From JADJGC01 sp964576925 (GTDB lineage: Bacteria; Zixibacteria; MSB-5A5; CAIYYT01): 64,000 nt of DNA. A program made the position numbers and the translations under genes. The stretch's first letter is position 1. Each line of letters starts with the position of its first letter. The stretch spans positions 744,001 to 808,000 of the forward strand of contig CAZNWJ010000001.1 of assembly GCA_964576925.1 (NCBI GenBank). The letters are read 5' to 3'. Of this stretch, positions 7,633-15,556 are shown piece after piece. The notes below the pieces were generated by a model that saw nothing but the letters and a program-made list of their open reading frames with translations, did not search any database and was not told the DNA's origin.

Positions 7633-8679
7633 CTACTCCATCATCAGCACAACCTTGGATGACGGTTCCTTGCCGGTGGCGAACATGTCGACGGCTTCGA
7701 GAAAGCGCTTGAACGGGTAGCGGTGCGTAATCACCGGGCGCGGATCAACCATCCCGCCATCCAGAAGGGCCTGCATCTGGTACCAGGTTTCAAACATCTT
7801 GCGGCCGTTGATTCCGATCACCGTGGCGCCCTTGAAAATGATCGCTTTGTTGACATCGATCATCACGGCATCGGGCGGAATGCCGAACATCACGAGCGTG
7901 CCGGCTTTGCGGAGAATGTTGAATCCGGTTTCGACTGATTTCTGGTTGCCGGCCATATCGAGGACGACATCGACGCCGCCGGAGGTTTCATCCCAGATAC
8001 GGTGGATGAAATCCTTGTCGCGGGCGACATTGATCGAGACGTGCGCGCCCATTTTCTTGCAGATTTCGAGGTTGAAATCCGCCATGCCGATATTGTAAAT
8101 CCGCTCGGCGCCAACCGCCTTGGCGATCCCGCAGGAGAACGCGGCGGTCGGGCCGTCGCCGATGACGGCGATGCGTTTGGTCGAGACGTTGGCGGACATG
8201 GTGGTATAGACCGCGTTACCGAACGGCTCGTGGATCGAGGCGATCGCCGGGTCCATGTGCTTGTCGATTTTCCAGCAGACGATTTCGGGAAGCGCGACAT
8301 ACTCTGCAAAAATGCCGTCGGTGTCGACACCGAGAATCACGAGGTTGTCGCAGATATGCATGTTGCCCATGCGGCACTGTTTGCAGACGCCGCAGGGGAT
8401 ATGCGACTCGGCCGCGACAAAATCGCCGACCTTGATCCCGCGGATATTCTTGCCGACTTCCATCACTTCGCCGCAACACTCATGTCCGAAGATCAACGGC
8501 GGTTTCAGGCGGCCTTCCGCCCACTTGTCCCAGTTGTAAATATGCTTATCGGTGCCGCAGATCGACGCCGCTCGCGTCTTGATCAAGAGGTGATTATCGT
8601 CGATTTGAGGGATGCGTACTTCGCGAAAATCGGCTCCCGCCGCCCGTTCCGGCTTGACACCGGCCCACATGGTCTCCAC
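7633..8679 (-). CDS. tdh: L-threonine 3-dehydrogenase-like zinc alcohol dehydrogenase
   Basis: The product is a 348-residue MDR enzyme. GTG 8679 is favoured as start because AAAGGA lies eight bases upstream; the ATG nine bases further in has its only GGAG three bases away. Catalytic zinc ligands are in SICGTDKHIYNWDKW and FGHECCGE. The structural zinc lobe is CGVCKQCRMGNMHIC. Further matches to bacterial threonine dehydrogenase are EPFGNAVYTT, GIPPDAVMIDVNKAIIFKG and GRKMFETWYQM. It would oxidise L-threonine to 2-amino-3-ketobutyrate with NAD+. The usual partner kbl (glycine C-acetyltransferase) is not adjacent, so a related polyol substrate remains possible. Confidence 0.83.
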   Translation of the reverse strand: METMWAGVKPERAAGADFREVRIPQIDDNHLLIKTRAASICGTDKHIYNWDKWAEGRLKPPLIFGHECCGEVMEVGKNIRGIKVGDFVAAESHIPCGVCKQCRMGNMHICDNLVILGVDTDGIFAEYVALPEIVCWKIDKHMDPAIASIHEPFGNAVYTTMSANVSTKRIAVIGDGPTAAFSCGIAKAVGAERIYNIGMADFNLEICKKMGAHVSINVARDKDFIHRIWDETSGGVDVVLDMAGNQKSVETGFNILRKAGTLVMFGIPPDAVMIDVNKAIIFKGATVIGINGRKMFETWYQMQALLDGGMVDPRPVITHRYPFKRFLEAVDMFATGKEPSSKVVLMME

Positions 8680-8836
8680 AGTCGTCGTCCTTTCCCGGCG
8701 GCGACTTTTGCGCCGCGCTATGTATGCCGGAGGGAACATACCATGCGGGGGAAGGGCTGTCAATCGGTATGGGGGGAGGGGGCCCCGGCATCCCCTGGAA
8801 GCGTCAGCATCGCAGGGACCAAGGCCTACAATCTGT

Positions 8837-8993
8837 GGCAATTGCGATGTCGAGATCAACACGACATGCGCGGCGCCGACGTATGCTTGCGGCGATATGG
8901 ACGCCTCGGCGCAAGTCGACATTTCAGACGCCGTTAACCTGATCAACTACAACCTTCGCCGGCGGCGCGCCACCCTGCGCGGCGTGTAAGTAA
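8837..8993 (+). pseudogene. Frameshifted remnant of a dockerin-type protein C-terminus
   Basis: One frame reads CGDMDASAQVDISDAVNLINY, a dockerin type I calcium-loop repeat (D-x-D-x-x-x-x-V-D-I-x-D). Right after LINY that frame turns into arginine-rich nonsense. Shifting by one base restores FAGGAPPCAACK and a TAA at 8991, the usual end of such proteins in this lineage. So one base has been gained inside the TAC-AAC-C junction near 8950. No start or signal peptide precedes it and the 5' part is missing. I read it as the decayed end of a secreted dockerin protein. Confidence 0.7.
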
Positions 8994-9049
8994 CAACGAC
9001 TGCGCATTAACGCTTACCTTGGTCTTCGTACACCCCTTTTGCGAATCGC

Positions 9050-9078
9050 TTGATTATACGACATTATTGTCGATATTA
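9050..9078 (+). promoter_or_regulatory. Possible sigma-70 promoter for the fibre-like gene
   Basis: TTGATT (9050-9055) and ATATTA (9073-9078) are separated by 17 bases inside an AT-rich patch that contrasts with the GC-rich surroundings, about 70 bases before the start at 9147. The match to consensus is partial. Confidence 0.35.
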
Positions 9079-9146
9079 GATATCGTTATCATTTGTCCGT
9101 CCCTCTAAGATCCCGTGTCCGTGCCGATTCGCCGCGGAGGAGTACT

Positions 9147-10949
9147 ATGCGTTTCCCACGATTCTTCTGGTCTTTCTTTGAATTCACCCTGATCCTCATG
9201 TTCCTAACTTCTGTGGAAATCGCCGCCGCCGTACCGGCTTCCTTCAGCTACCAGGGGCGGTTGACCGACTCGGCCGACGAGCCGCTGGATGGCGCCTTTA
9301 CGATAACCTTCAGCATCTACTCCGACTCGCTTGGCACGACCTTTGTTTGGAGCGAGAAGCTTGAGAATGTGCCCGTCTCGAAAGGTCTGTTCAGTGTTGT
9401 CCTGGGCAAGGTGATACCTCTTACAGCGGCCGTGTTCGATGGTAGCGCCCGCTGGCTCGGAATCCAGGTCGACTCCGACAGCGAACTGCGCCCGCTACGG
9501 CAGCTCGTGAGTGTCCCGGCAGCCTTTCAAGCGCTTTACGCGGACACCTCGCAGCATGCCAGGACGATCGCCGATAACTCGGTGACTTCAGCCAAGATCT
9601 CCAACGGCACGATATCCTTCGCCGACATCGGCCAGAATGGCGCGATATCAGGACAGATCATGAAATGGAACGGCTCCGCCTGGGCAGCGGCCGCTGACGC
9701 GCAAGGATCCAACACCTCCGGCTGGTCCGACAACGGTACCGTCGTCAATCTCAGTGATCCTCTGGATACCGTCGCGCTCAACACATCTTCACGCCTGGGG
9801 AAAATCAATATCAATGGCGATATTGGGCTGACAGGCACCTCCTCGATTTTCTTCGGCAGCTCCAGCGCGCGCCTCTCCGCACTCGCCGGGAATGAGATGC
9901 GCCTTTACGGCGACGACATCAGCTTGATGTCTACGGAGAGTGTTTATTTTACCCAATTGGGCGTCGATACCTGGGCGGAATTCGACAACGTCAACCGACG
10001 GGTCGGTATCGGCACGATCAATCCCGATGACCGGCTTCACGTCGAAAATGATCTGGCGGGCTCTTGCTGGTTGAAAATCCAGGGTTCGCACGCCACCAAC
10101 TGGGGGCAGACGGGCTTACGGGTTCAGACTCCGGCCAACACCTGGCACTTGAGGCAGGATCTCTATACACACGCGAATTTCCCGGAAGGTGCCCTGTCGC
10201 TTTACAGCAGCGGCGGAGCGGTGGAAGCAATGACCTGGCTGGAAAACGGTCGCGTGGGAGTCGGCACGACATCGCCGACACGAAAGCTTCATGTGGCCGG
10301 GAGCGTCCAAGTGCGCGACACGCTCTATGCAGGGGCGCTTGATCCAAGTTTGATTAACTCCTCGCAGTTGCCCGACGAACCGGGTGCGGAGTGGGTATAC
10401 TCCATCCCAAGCATCTACCTTGGGGAGGCCTCGACCGATCTGGTTTCAGCGGAAATCGAGGTTCCGGCTCCGGGATATATCCTGGCATTCGGACAGTGCA
10501 ACTTCTCGATGCAACATACCTGGAACGACATGGATCTGGCCCACTTTGGGATCGGTCCAATCTCGGGAAGCTATGCAAACACCTCCTGGTATGGCTTTGG
10601 CTCCAGCGTAGAATCTGGCACGCATTATCTCTCGGCGCTGGCGTTCGGAGCTTTTACTGTCGACGCAGCGGGCACCTATGAATACTTCTTCACGGGAAGA
10701 AAGACGGGGCCGGCAACTACGCTGGTCTCGTCGGCAAATCTGATGCTCGTGTATGTCCCGACTCGCTATGAATCACCGAAGCAGGGGCGTGTTCAGGAAC
10801 CGGTTCTTGACCTGACGGCAGTAGCCGCAGCTATTGCTGGACAACAATCGCCGGACCCGCACTCGCGGGAGATTCTCTCCCAGCGAATCGCCGACCTGGA
10901 AAGCGAAATCGCAGCTTTGAAGGCAGCGGTAGGAGTTGCCAAGAAGTGA
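9147..10949 (+). CDS. Secreted fibre-like surface protein (tail-fibre/adhesin type)
   Basis: The product is 600 residues from ATG 9147, which has GGAGGAGT upstream; an ATG at 9093 lacks one. A signal peptide covers about residues 1-30. The N-terminal domain is SFSYQGRLTDSADEPLDG...FSIYSDS, a common opening of large secreted bacterial proteins. Next come low-complexity beta-rich stretches with the repeat VGIGTINPDDRLHVEN and VGVGTTSPTRKLHVAG, found also in phage tail fibres. The C-terminal part ends in a short predicted coiled coil (SQRIADLESEIAALKAAVG), likely for trimerisation. Probably extracellular or surface-bound. No catalytic motif is seen. Confidence 0.75.
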   Translation: MRFPRFFWSFFEFTLILMFLTSVEIAAAVPASFSYQGRLTDSADEPLDGAFTITFSIYSDSLGTTFVWSEKLENVPVSKGLFSVVLGKVIPLTAAVFDGSARWLGIQVDSDSELRPLRQLVSVPAAFQALYADTSQHARTIADNSVTSAKISNGTISFADIGQNGAISGQIMKWNGSAWAAAADAQGSNTSGWSDNGTVVNLSDPLDTVALNTSSRLGKININGDIGLTGTSSIFFGSSSARLSALAGNEMRLYGDDISLMSTESVYFTQLGVDTWAEFDNVNRRVGIGTINPDDRLHVENDLAGSCWLKIQGSHATNWGQTGLRVQTPANTWHLRQDLYTHANFPEGALSLYSSGGAVEAMTWLENGRVGVGTTSPTRKLHVAGSVQVRDTLYAGALDPSLINSSQLPDEPGAEWVYSIPSIYLGEASTDLVSAEIEVPAPGYILAFGQCNFSMQHTWNDMDLAHFGIGPISGSYANTSWYGFGSSVESGTHYLSALAFGAFTVDAAGTYEYFFTGRKTGPATTLVSSANLMLVYVPTRYESPKQGRVQEPVLDLTAVAAAIAGQQSPDPHSREILSQRIADLESEIAALKAAVGVAKK

Positions 10950-10995
10950 TGCAGACGATTTCCGATTTGCTGCGCTGAGTCCGCCGGTTGGAAGA

Positions 10996-11517
10996 CTAAA
11001 TCGCCGGCGCCGGCATACCGTAGCCCGCCCACTCTTCCAGAGACGGTCCGAAAATGCCGGGCACTTTCAATCCGGCCTGCCGCATCAGCACTGTCATCTG
11101 GCCGCGATGATGAATCTCATGGCCGATTAACACGAAAAGTGTGAAACTGCGCATCCACTTCGAGCCGTACATGTCGTCTTCCTGAAGCAGCGTTTCATCG
11201 TTCCAGTTCTTCTTGATCTGTTCAAGCACCCCCCTTGCCGCCTTGTCATAAGCCTCTTGGACGGCTTTGGCACTATTGGGTACCGGCACACTTTCGGCCG
11301 GCGCCTCAATCTTCAATCCCACGCGCCCGCTCATCTCGCCGATAGTCTGGATAATGTGCCAGGCCATTCGTCCCAGTGTTCGGTGGTCCTTGTTTACGGC
11401 CTGACCCAGGGAGGCATCCGTGAGCGCCCCGAGAATCTTGCGCGTTGCATTCGATTCGTTGTTCCACCAGTTCTCGAAATCCGTGATTGTTCTGATCAGG
11501 ACAAATCCTTCAGACAT
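10996..11517 (-). CDS. DinB family protein with complete His triad
   Basis: The gene encodes 173 residues with an excellent ribosome site (GGAAGGAG) before ATG 11517. It is a DinB/YfiT-like four-helix bundle. The three metal-ligand histidines are visible: one in RMAWHIIQTIGEM and two in the HxxxH of LIGHEIHHRGQM. The following LRQAGLKVPGIFGPS and EEWAGYG are common in this branch. Members act in thiol-linked detoxification or have no known activity. It is convergent with the fibre-like gene; 46 bases separate their stops. Confidence 0.85.
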   Translation of the reverse strand: MSEGFVLIRTITDFENWWNNESNATRKILGALTDASLGQAVNKDHRTLGRMAWHIIQTIGEMSGRVGLKIEAPAESVPVPNSAKAVQEAYDKAARGVLEQIKKNWNDETLLQEDDMYGSKWMRSFTLFVLIGHEIHHRGQMTVLMRQAGLKVPGIFGPSLEEWAGYGMPAPAI

Positions 11518-11740
11518 TGTTTCTCCTTCCGAGTTTTCCAGGAGACACCCGGTTTGCCGGCTGCCTCGTTATATCAGTATCGCCTCGTAAGATCACGCGG
11601 GGAGCGATCGGAGTCAATCACATCATCGACAAAATTCTGCTTGACCCCGGCCGACTCATCGTGCCTTGCAGCCGTCCGGTGTCGGTGGCACACCGCAGAA
11701 ATTCGTTGCCGCAAAGCGGTCACCGCGCTATTTTCCCTTC

Positions 11741-11825
11741 GGAGAGTTGGCAGAGCGGTCTAATGCGGCGGTCTTGAAAACCGTTGTCCTGCAAGGGACC
11801 GGGGGTTCGAATCCCTCACTCTCCG
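11741..11825 (+). tRNA. tRNA-Ser, anticodon UGA
   Basis: Acceptor arms GGAGAGT (11741-11747) and ACTCTCC (11818-11824) pair fully, with G as discriminator. The D-arm region is GGCAGAGCGGTC. The anticodon stem (11768-11772 with 11780-11784) closes the loop CTTGAAA, giving anticodon TGA at 11775-11777. A long variable arm (class II, as in serine tRNAs) precedes the T-arm GGGGGTTCGAATCCC. CCA is not encoded. A tyrosine-recombinase stub follows within 140 bases, so the 3' end may be an old integration site. Confidence 0.95.
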
Positions 11826-11956
11826 TTTTGATTTTTCCCTCCAATCTTTAGCCAACAGCTTCACGATCATATCGGTTTCCTTAGTAATACTGTCATCACC
11901 TGAACCTATGTCGGCCCAGGAGTACTGGACTCGAAGTCTCGGTTATTGAAGGATAG

Positions 11957-12073
11957 GTGGGGTCGGTAAGAAAAGTCGGGAAGCACTACTACGTCGATTA
12001 TCGGAATGCCGACGGCAAACGCATCCGCAAGAGCGTCGGTACGTCGAAAGCTGTTGCCGATTGCGGTGGTTGA
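11957..12073 (+). pseudogene. N-terminal stub of a tyrosine recombinase (integrase)
   Basis: A 38-codon frame from GTG 11957 reads GSVRKVGKHYYVDYRNADG, then KRIRKSVGTSKAVAD, and stops at 12071. This is the arm-type DNA-binding start of phage and island integrases: a basic strand, K-H-Y-Y-V-D-Y-R, a turn with ADGKR, then a basic strand. The catalytic domain with R...HxxR...Y is absent and the sequence after the stop shows no integrase frame. It sits 131 bases beyond tRNA-Ser on the same strand, the usual place for an integrase next to attL. Best read as the relic of a lost element. Confidence 0.62.
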
Positions 12074-12203
12074 ATTCGTCTCCCTGCCGTTCCGTAGAGA
12101 TCAGGTCCCACCGTCGGCGTCCGGAGACCGACAACAAAGTGCTCCATGCGGCGAGAAGACAGACGCGCTTCGAAACTAAACCACCGTTTGCCGGAATGTC
12201 CTC

Positions 12204-14882
12204 TTACCCGATCTCTTTAACCACCTCCACCGTCTCGTCTTCGCCATAGGTCACCGTAAACCCGCGCTTTTCGAACACCGAGATCATCGGCCGGTTGTCC
12301 GCTGTTGTTTGCGCGTAAATCCGTTTCAATTCCCAGCGCCTGGCAATCTCCATGCAGTAGTCGGTGATCATGCTCCCCAGTTCCTTCTTCTGCCAGGCGT
12401 CGGTGATCAACACGGCATATTCCACCGTCTCGTGATCCGGGTCGGCAGTCAGTCGTCCGATGCCGATGAACTTCGATTTCCCGTCCCTGACCACTTGTGC
12501 TACGATGGCGATCTCGCGGTCGTAATCGATATAACAGAACCGGGTGGCAACCTCGTGCGACTGCCAGTGGAAGAAATAACGGAAGCGTGAGTAAATCGTC
12601 TCCTTCGAACAGCTTGCCAGCAACTCCATCCAGAGCGGCTCGTCCTCCGGTTTGATCGGCCGGAAGATCACCTCGGTACCGTCCTTCAGGCGCACAGTCT
12701 TGACATACTTGTCGGGGTACGGTCGCAACGCCAGATGCGAATACTGCTCTATGGGTTTGTCCACCAGCACCGGATCGATGACGATCCGCGCATCGAGCGC
12801 GACCACCGCAGCAGGCGAAACGAGTAGGGGATTGATATCGAGTTCGCTGATCTCGGGATAATCCGCCGCCAGGTACGACAGCCGCATCAGCGTTTCGATC
12901 AGACGGTCAACATCCGCCGGCGGCCGGCCCCGATAGCCGTTCAGAAGCGGCCAGATTTTGAGCGCCTCAAGCATGTGCCGCGCCAGCCGTGCATTCAACG
13001 GTGGAAATCCGAGCGCGCGATCACCCAGCAACTCGGCTGCAGTTCCACCCATCCCGACCATCATCACTGTGCCAAATACTGCGTCCTTCTTGATTCCGAG
13101 AATGAGTTCAATCGCATCCTTGCCGTTGATCATGCGCTGCACCGTCACACCTTCGATGCCGGCCTGCGGACGGAACCGTTTGGCGTTGGCGATGATTCGT
13201 GCAAAGGCCGTCCGCACCATGCCGGGCTCTGCTAGATCGAGCTGCACGCCGCCGACATCGCTTTTGTGCGTAATCTCCCCGGAGTGAATCTTCAGGACCA
13301 CCGGATATCCGAGCCGCTCTGCGATCTGTACTGCCTCGTCTGCCGTCGTTGCCACAATCGGCATCGTCGCGGAGATTCCATACGCCTCGAGCAATTCCTT
13401 TGAGACGGACTCGCTGAGGACGGCACCGCCACAAAAGTTCTTTGCGACGTACTGCTCCCGCAGAGTCTGCCGGTCGAGCGGAAATTCCACCGGCAACTCC
13501 TCAGGCGTTTCATAAAGCCGTTCCAGGTTGCGCGCGTAAGCCACCAGGGTCATGAACGCCCCGATCGCCTGTTCCGGGGTCTTGTATGCCGCCACGCCCT
13601 TGTCGATCAGAATCTGCAGACCCTCGCGCATTGACTGCCCGCCGAGAAACGCCGCCAGAATCGGCTTGGCGGTTGTCTCCGCAAGATTGCCGATCACTTT
13701 GGCCGCGGCAGAAGGGTTAGTCATTGCCTGCGGAGTCAGAATCACCAGCAACGCGTCAACCTCGGCGTCTTCGAGCACGATCTGCATCGCCTTCTCAATT
13801 CGCTTGGAGTTAGCGTCGCCGAGCACATCCACTGGATTGCGATGCGACCAGAATGCCGGAAGATTCTCGCCCAGCTTCGCCAGCGTCGCCGCGGACAACG
13901 GCGCCAACTCTCCATTGGCGGCAATCAACGCATCCGTCGCCATCACCCCCGGTCCGCCCGCGTTCGTGATGATTCCTAACTTCGGCCCGCGTGGAATCTT
14001 GCCGCGGCCGATCAGTTCTGCGCAGTCAAAGATGTCTCCCATGTCATCGACCCTTGTCAAGCCAATCCGCTGGAAGGCCGCGTCGTATACGGCATCCTCG
14101 GACGCCATCGCTCCGGTGTGCGAAGCCGCCACCTGCGCCGATTCCGGAAAGCGGCCCGCCTTGTAAGCCAGGATTGGCTTGCTGCGCGCGAATGCTCGAG
14201 CGGCCGTCATGAATCGGCGCGCCCGATTTATCGATTCGATGTAGAGAATGATGGAGCGCGTATTCTCATCTTCGCCGAAGTAATCGATCAAGTCGCCGAA
14301 ATCGACGTCGACAGTGTTGCCGATCGACACGAAGTGGGAGAATCCGATTTTCCCTTCCATCGCCCAATCGAGCACTGAGGTACAAAGCGCCCCCGACTGC
14401 GAGATGAACGCCACATTCCCCGGCTTTGGTATCCCGGTAGCGAAACTGATGTTTAGCCGCAACGCCGGCACGATGATTCCCAGGCAGTTGGGGCCGATTA
14501 TCCGCAGCTCCGGGAAACCCCGGGCTTCAACCTTGATCTGCTCTTCAAGCGCAGCGCCCGCAGCGCCTGATTCCTTAAACCCCGCCGACATGATGATGAT
14601 CCCGCGGACTCCCGCCTTGCCACACTCGCAGACCAGATCCGGTACCTGTGATGCAGCCGTGCAGATCACGGCCAAATCCGGCGTGTGTGGCAGATTCCGT
14701 ATATCGGGGAAGCAGTGGATGCCGAGCACAGCCTCGGTCGCCGGATTTACCGGATAGACGACTCCCCGATAGCCCGCGCCTACCAAATTGCTGAGAACCT
14801 TACCGCCGACGGAATTGGGGTTAGTGGTAACCCCGATTAAGGCTATTCGCTGCGGATTGAAAATCGAATCCAACTTATGCAT
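12204..14882 (-). CDS. Pat-like NDP-forming acyl-CoA synthetase fused to a GNAT acetyltransferase
   Basis: The protein is 892 residues, close to the 886 of E. coli PatZ. Domain order: CoA-binding Rossmann domain (about 1-130, IFNPQRIALIGVTTNPNSVGG), two ligase-CoA domains (about 140-450, VAFISQSGALCTSVLDW), ATP-grasp (about 490-700, GYPVVLKIHSGEITHKSDVGG) and a C-terminal GNAT (about 730-890). The motif SHTGAMAS keeps the histidine that is phosphorylated in ADP-forming acetyl-CoA synthetases. PatZ-type enzymes acetylate lysines, notably of acetyl-CoA synthetase. The GNAT A-motif reads QKKELGSM, with Glu where Gly is usual. ATG 14882 follows GGGAGAG; ATG 14918 is a possible alternative. Confidence 0.85.
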   Translation of the reverse strand: MHKLDSIFNPQRIALIGVTTNPNSVGGKVLSNLVGAGYRGVVYPVNPATEAVLGIHCFPDIRNLPHTPDLAVICTAASQVPDLVCECGKAGVRGIIIMSAGFKESGAAGAALEEQIKVEARGFPELRIIGPNCLGIIVPALRLNISFATGIPKPGNVAFISQSGALCTSVLDWAMEGKIGFSHFVSIGNTVDVDFGDLIDYFGEDENTRSIILYIESINRARRFMTAARAFARSKPILAYKAGRFPESAQVAASHTGAMASEDAVYDAAFQRIGLTRVDDMGDIFDCAELIGRGKIPRGPKLGIITNAGGPGVMATDALIAANGELAPLSAATLAKLGENLPAFWSHRNPVDVLGDANSKRIEKAMQIVLEDAEVDALLVILTPQAMTNPSAAAKVIGNLAETTAKPILAAFLGGQSMREGLQILIDKGVAAYKTPEQAIGAFMTLVAYARNLERLYETPEELPVEFPLDRQTLREQYVAKNFCGGAVLSESVSKELLEAYGISATMPIVATTADEAVQIAERLGYPVVLKIHSGEITHKSDVGGVQLDLAEPGMVRTAFARIIANAKRFRPQAGIEGVTVQRMINGKDAIELILGIKKDAVFGTVMMVGMGGTAAELLGDRALGFPPLNARLARHMLEALKIWPLLNGYRGRPPADVDRLIETLMRLSYLAADYPEISELDINPLLVSPAAVVALDARIVIDPVLVDKPIEQYSHLALRPYPDKYVKTVRLKDGTEVIFRPIKPEDEPLWMELLASCSKETIYSRFRYFFHWQSHEVATRFCYIDYDREIAIVAQVVRDGKSKFIGIGRLTADPDHETVEYAVLITDAWQKKELGSMITDYCMEIARRWELKRIYAQTTADNRPMISVFEKRGFTVTYGEDETVEVVKEIG

Positions 14883-15056
14883 CCCCGTAAGCTCTCCCTC
14901 GCCTCCCGACTCAAACAATTCACAATCTACACAAATGTTAATCTGCTGTCGGAGCTTTCTTCGATTGTTTCGTCACTGGACTCCGAAGACTTGCCGGCGC
15001 CCTTTGAGAGATTTACCTTTGGGTCGATGCTTCATGGTAGCGGAGGGGAAGACACT

Positions 15057-15554
15057 GTGGAAACTCAAGTCGGGAAGAAATCGATCATCCGAATCATCGG
15101 CCTGATCCTGTCGATCATCATCTGCTTTCTGCCGGCGCTGATCGGTGCCCGCTTTGGCCCCGACGAATGGTACTTTCAGTTGCGTAAACCGTCCTGGACG
15201 CCGCCCGGCTACCTCTTTGGGCCGGTCTGGACCTTCCTTTACGCCACAATGGGGGTCTCTGCCTGGCTGGTCTGGCGACAACACGGCTTCCGGGAGGCCC
15301 GGCTCGCCCTCTCTCTCTTTGTTGCCCAGTTGGCGCTAAATGGAGCCTGGACTTGGATCTTCTTCGGTTTGCGCGCGCCCGGTGCGGCATTCTTCGAAAT
15401 CGTCGCCCTCTGGCTACTGATTCTCGCTACGCTGATCGCGTTCTGGCGGAAGCAGAAGGTCGCCGGCATCCTCCTGCTCCCTTATTTGATCTGGGTCGGC
15501 TTTGCCTCGGTACTGACCTACACGATCTGGCAGCTGAATCGCGCCGCCGGCTGA
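15057..15554 (+). CDS. tspO: TspO/MBR family membrane protein
   Basis: Start GTG 15057 is preceded by GGAGGGG about ten bases away and gives 165 residues, the normal TspO size. The frame open upstream to 14877 overlaps the divergent Pat-like gene and has no ribosome site. Five hydrophobic segments are visible. The signature is RKPSWTPPGYLFGPVWTFLY followed by MGVSAWLVWRQ. Further conserved parts are LALNGAWTWIFFGLR and the last-helix YLIWVGFASVLTYTIWQLN. TspO binds tetrapyrroles and is linked to porphyrin or stress handling in the membrane. It converges on the S46 peptidase gene with a 2-base gap. Confidence 0.92.
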   Translation: METQVGKKSIIRIIGLILSIIICFLPALIGARFGPDEWYFQLRKPSWTPPGYLFGPVWTFLYATMGVSAWLVWRQHGFREARLALSLFVAQLALNGAWTWIFFGLRAPGAAFFEIVALWLLILATLIAFWRKQKVAGILLLPYLIWVGFASVLTYTIWQLNRAAG

Positions 15555-15556
15555 TT

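Noticed and set aside
8002..8937. 311-codon + strand frame opposite the threonine-dehydrogenase-like gene
   Set aside because: Antisense shadow rich in Asp, Arg and Gly, caused by third-position GC bias. The minus frame has clear zinc-binding motifs.
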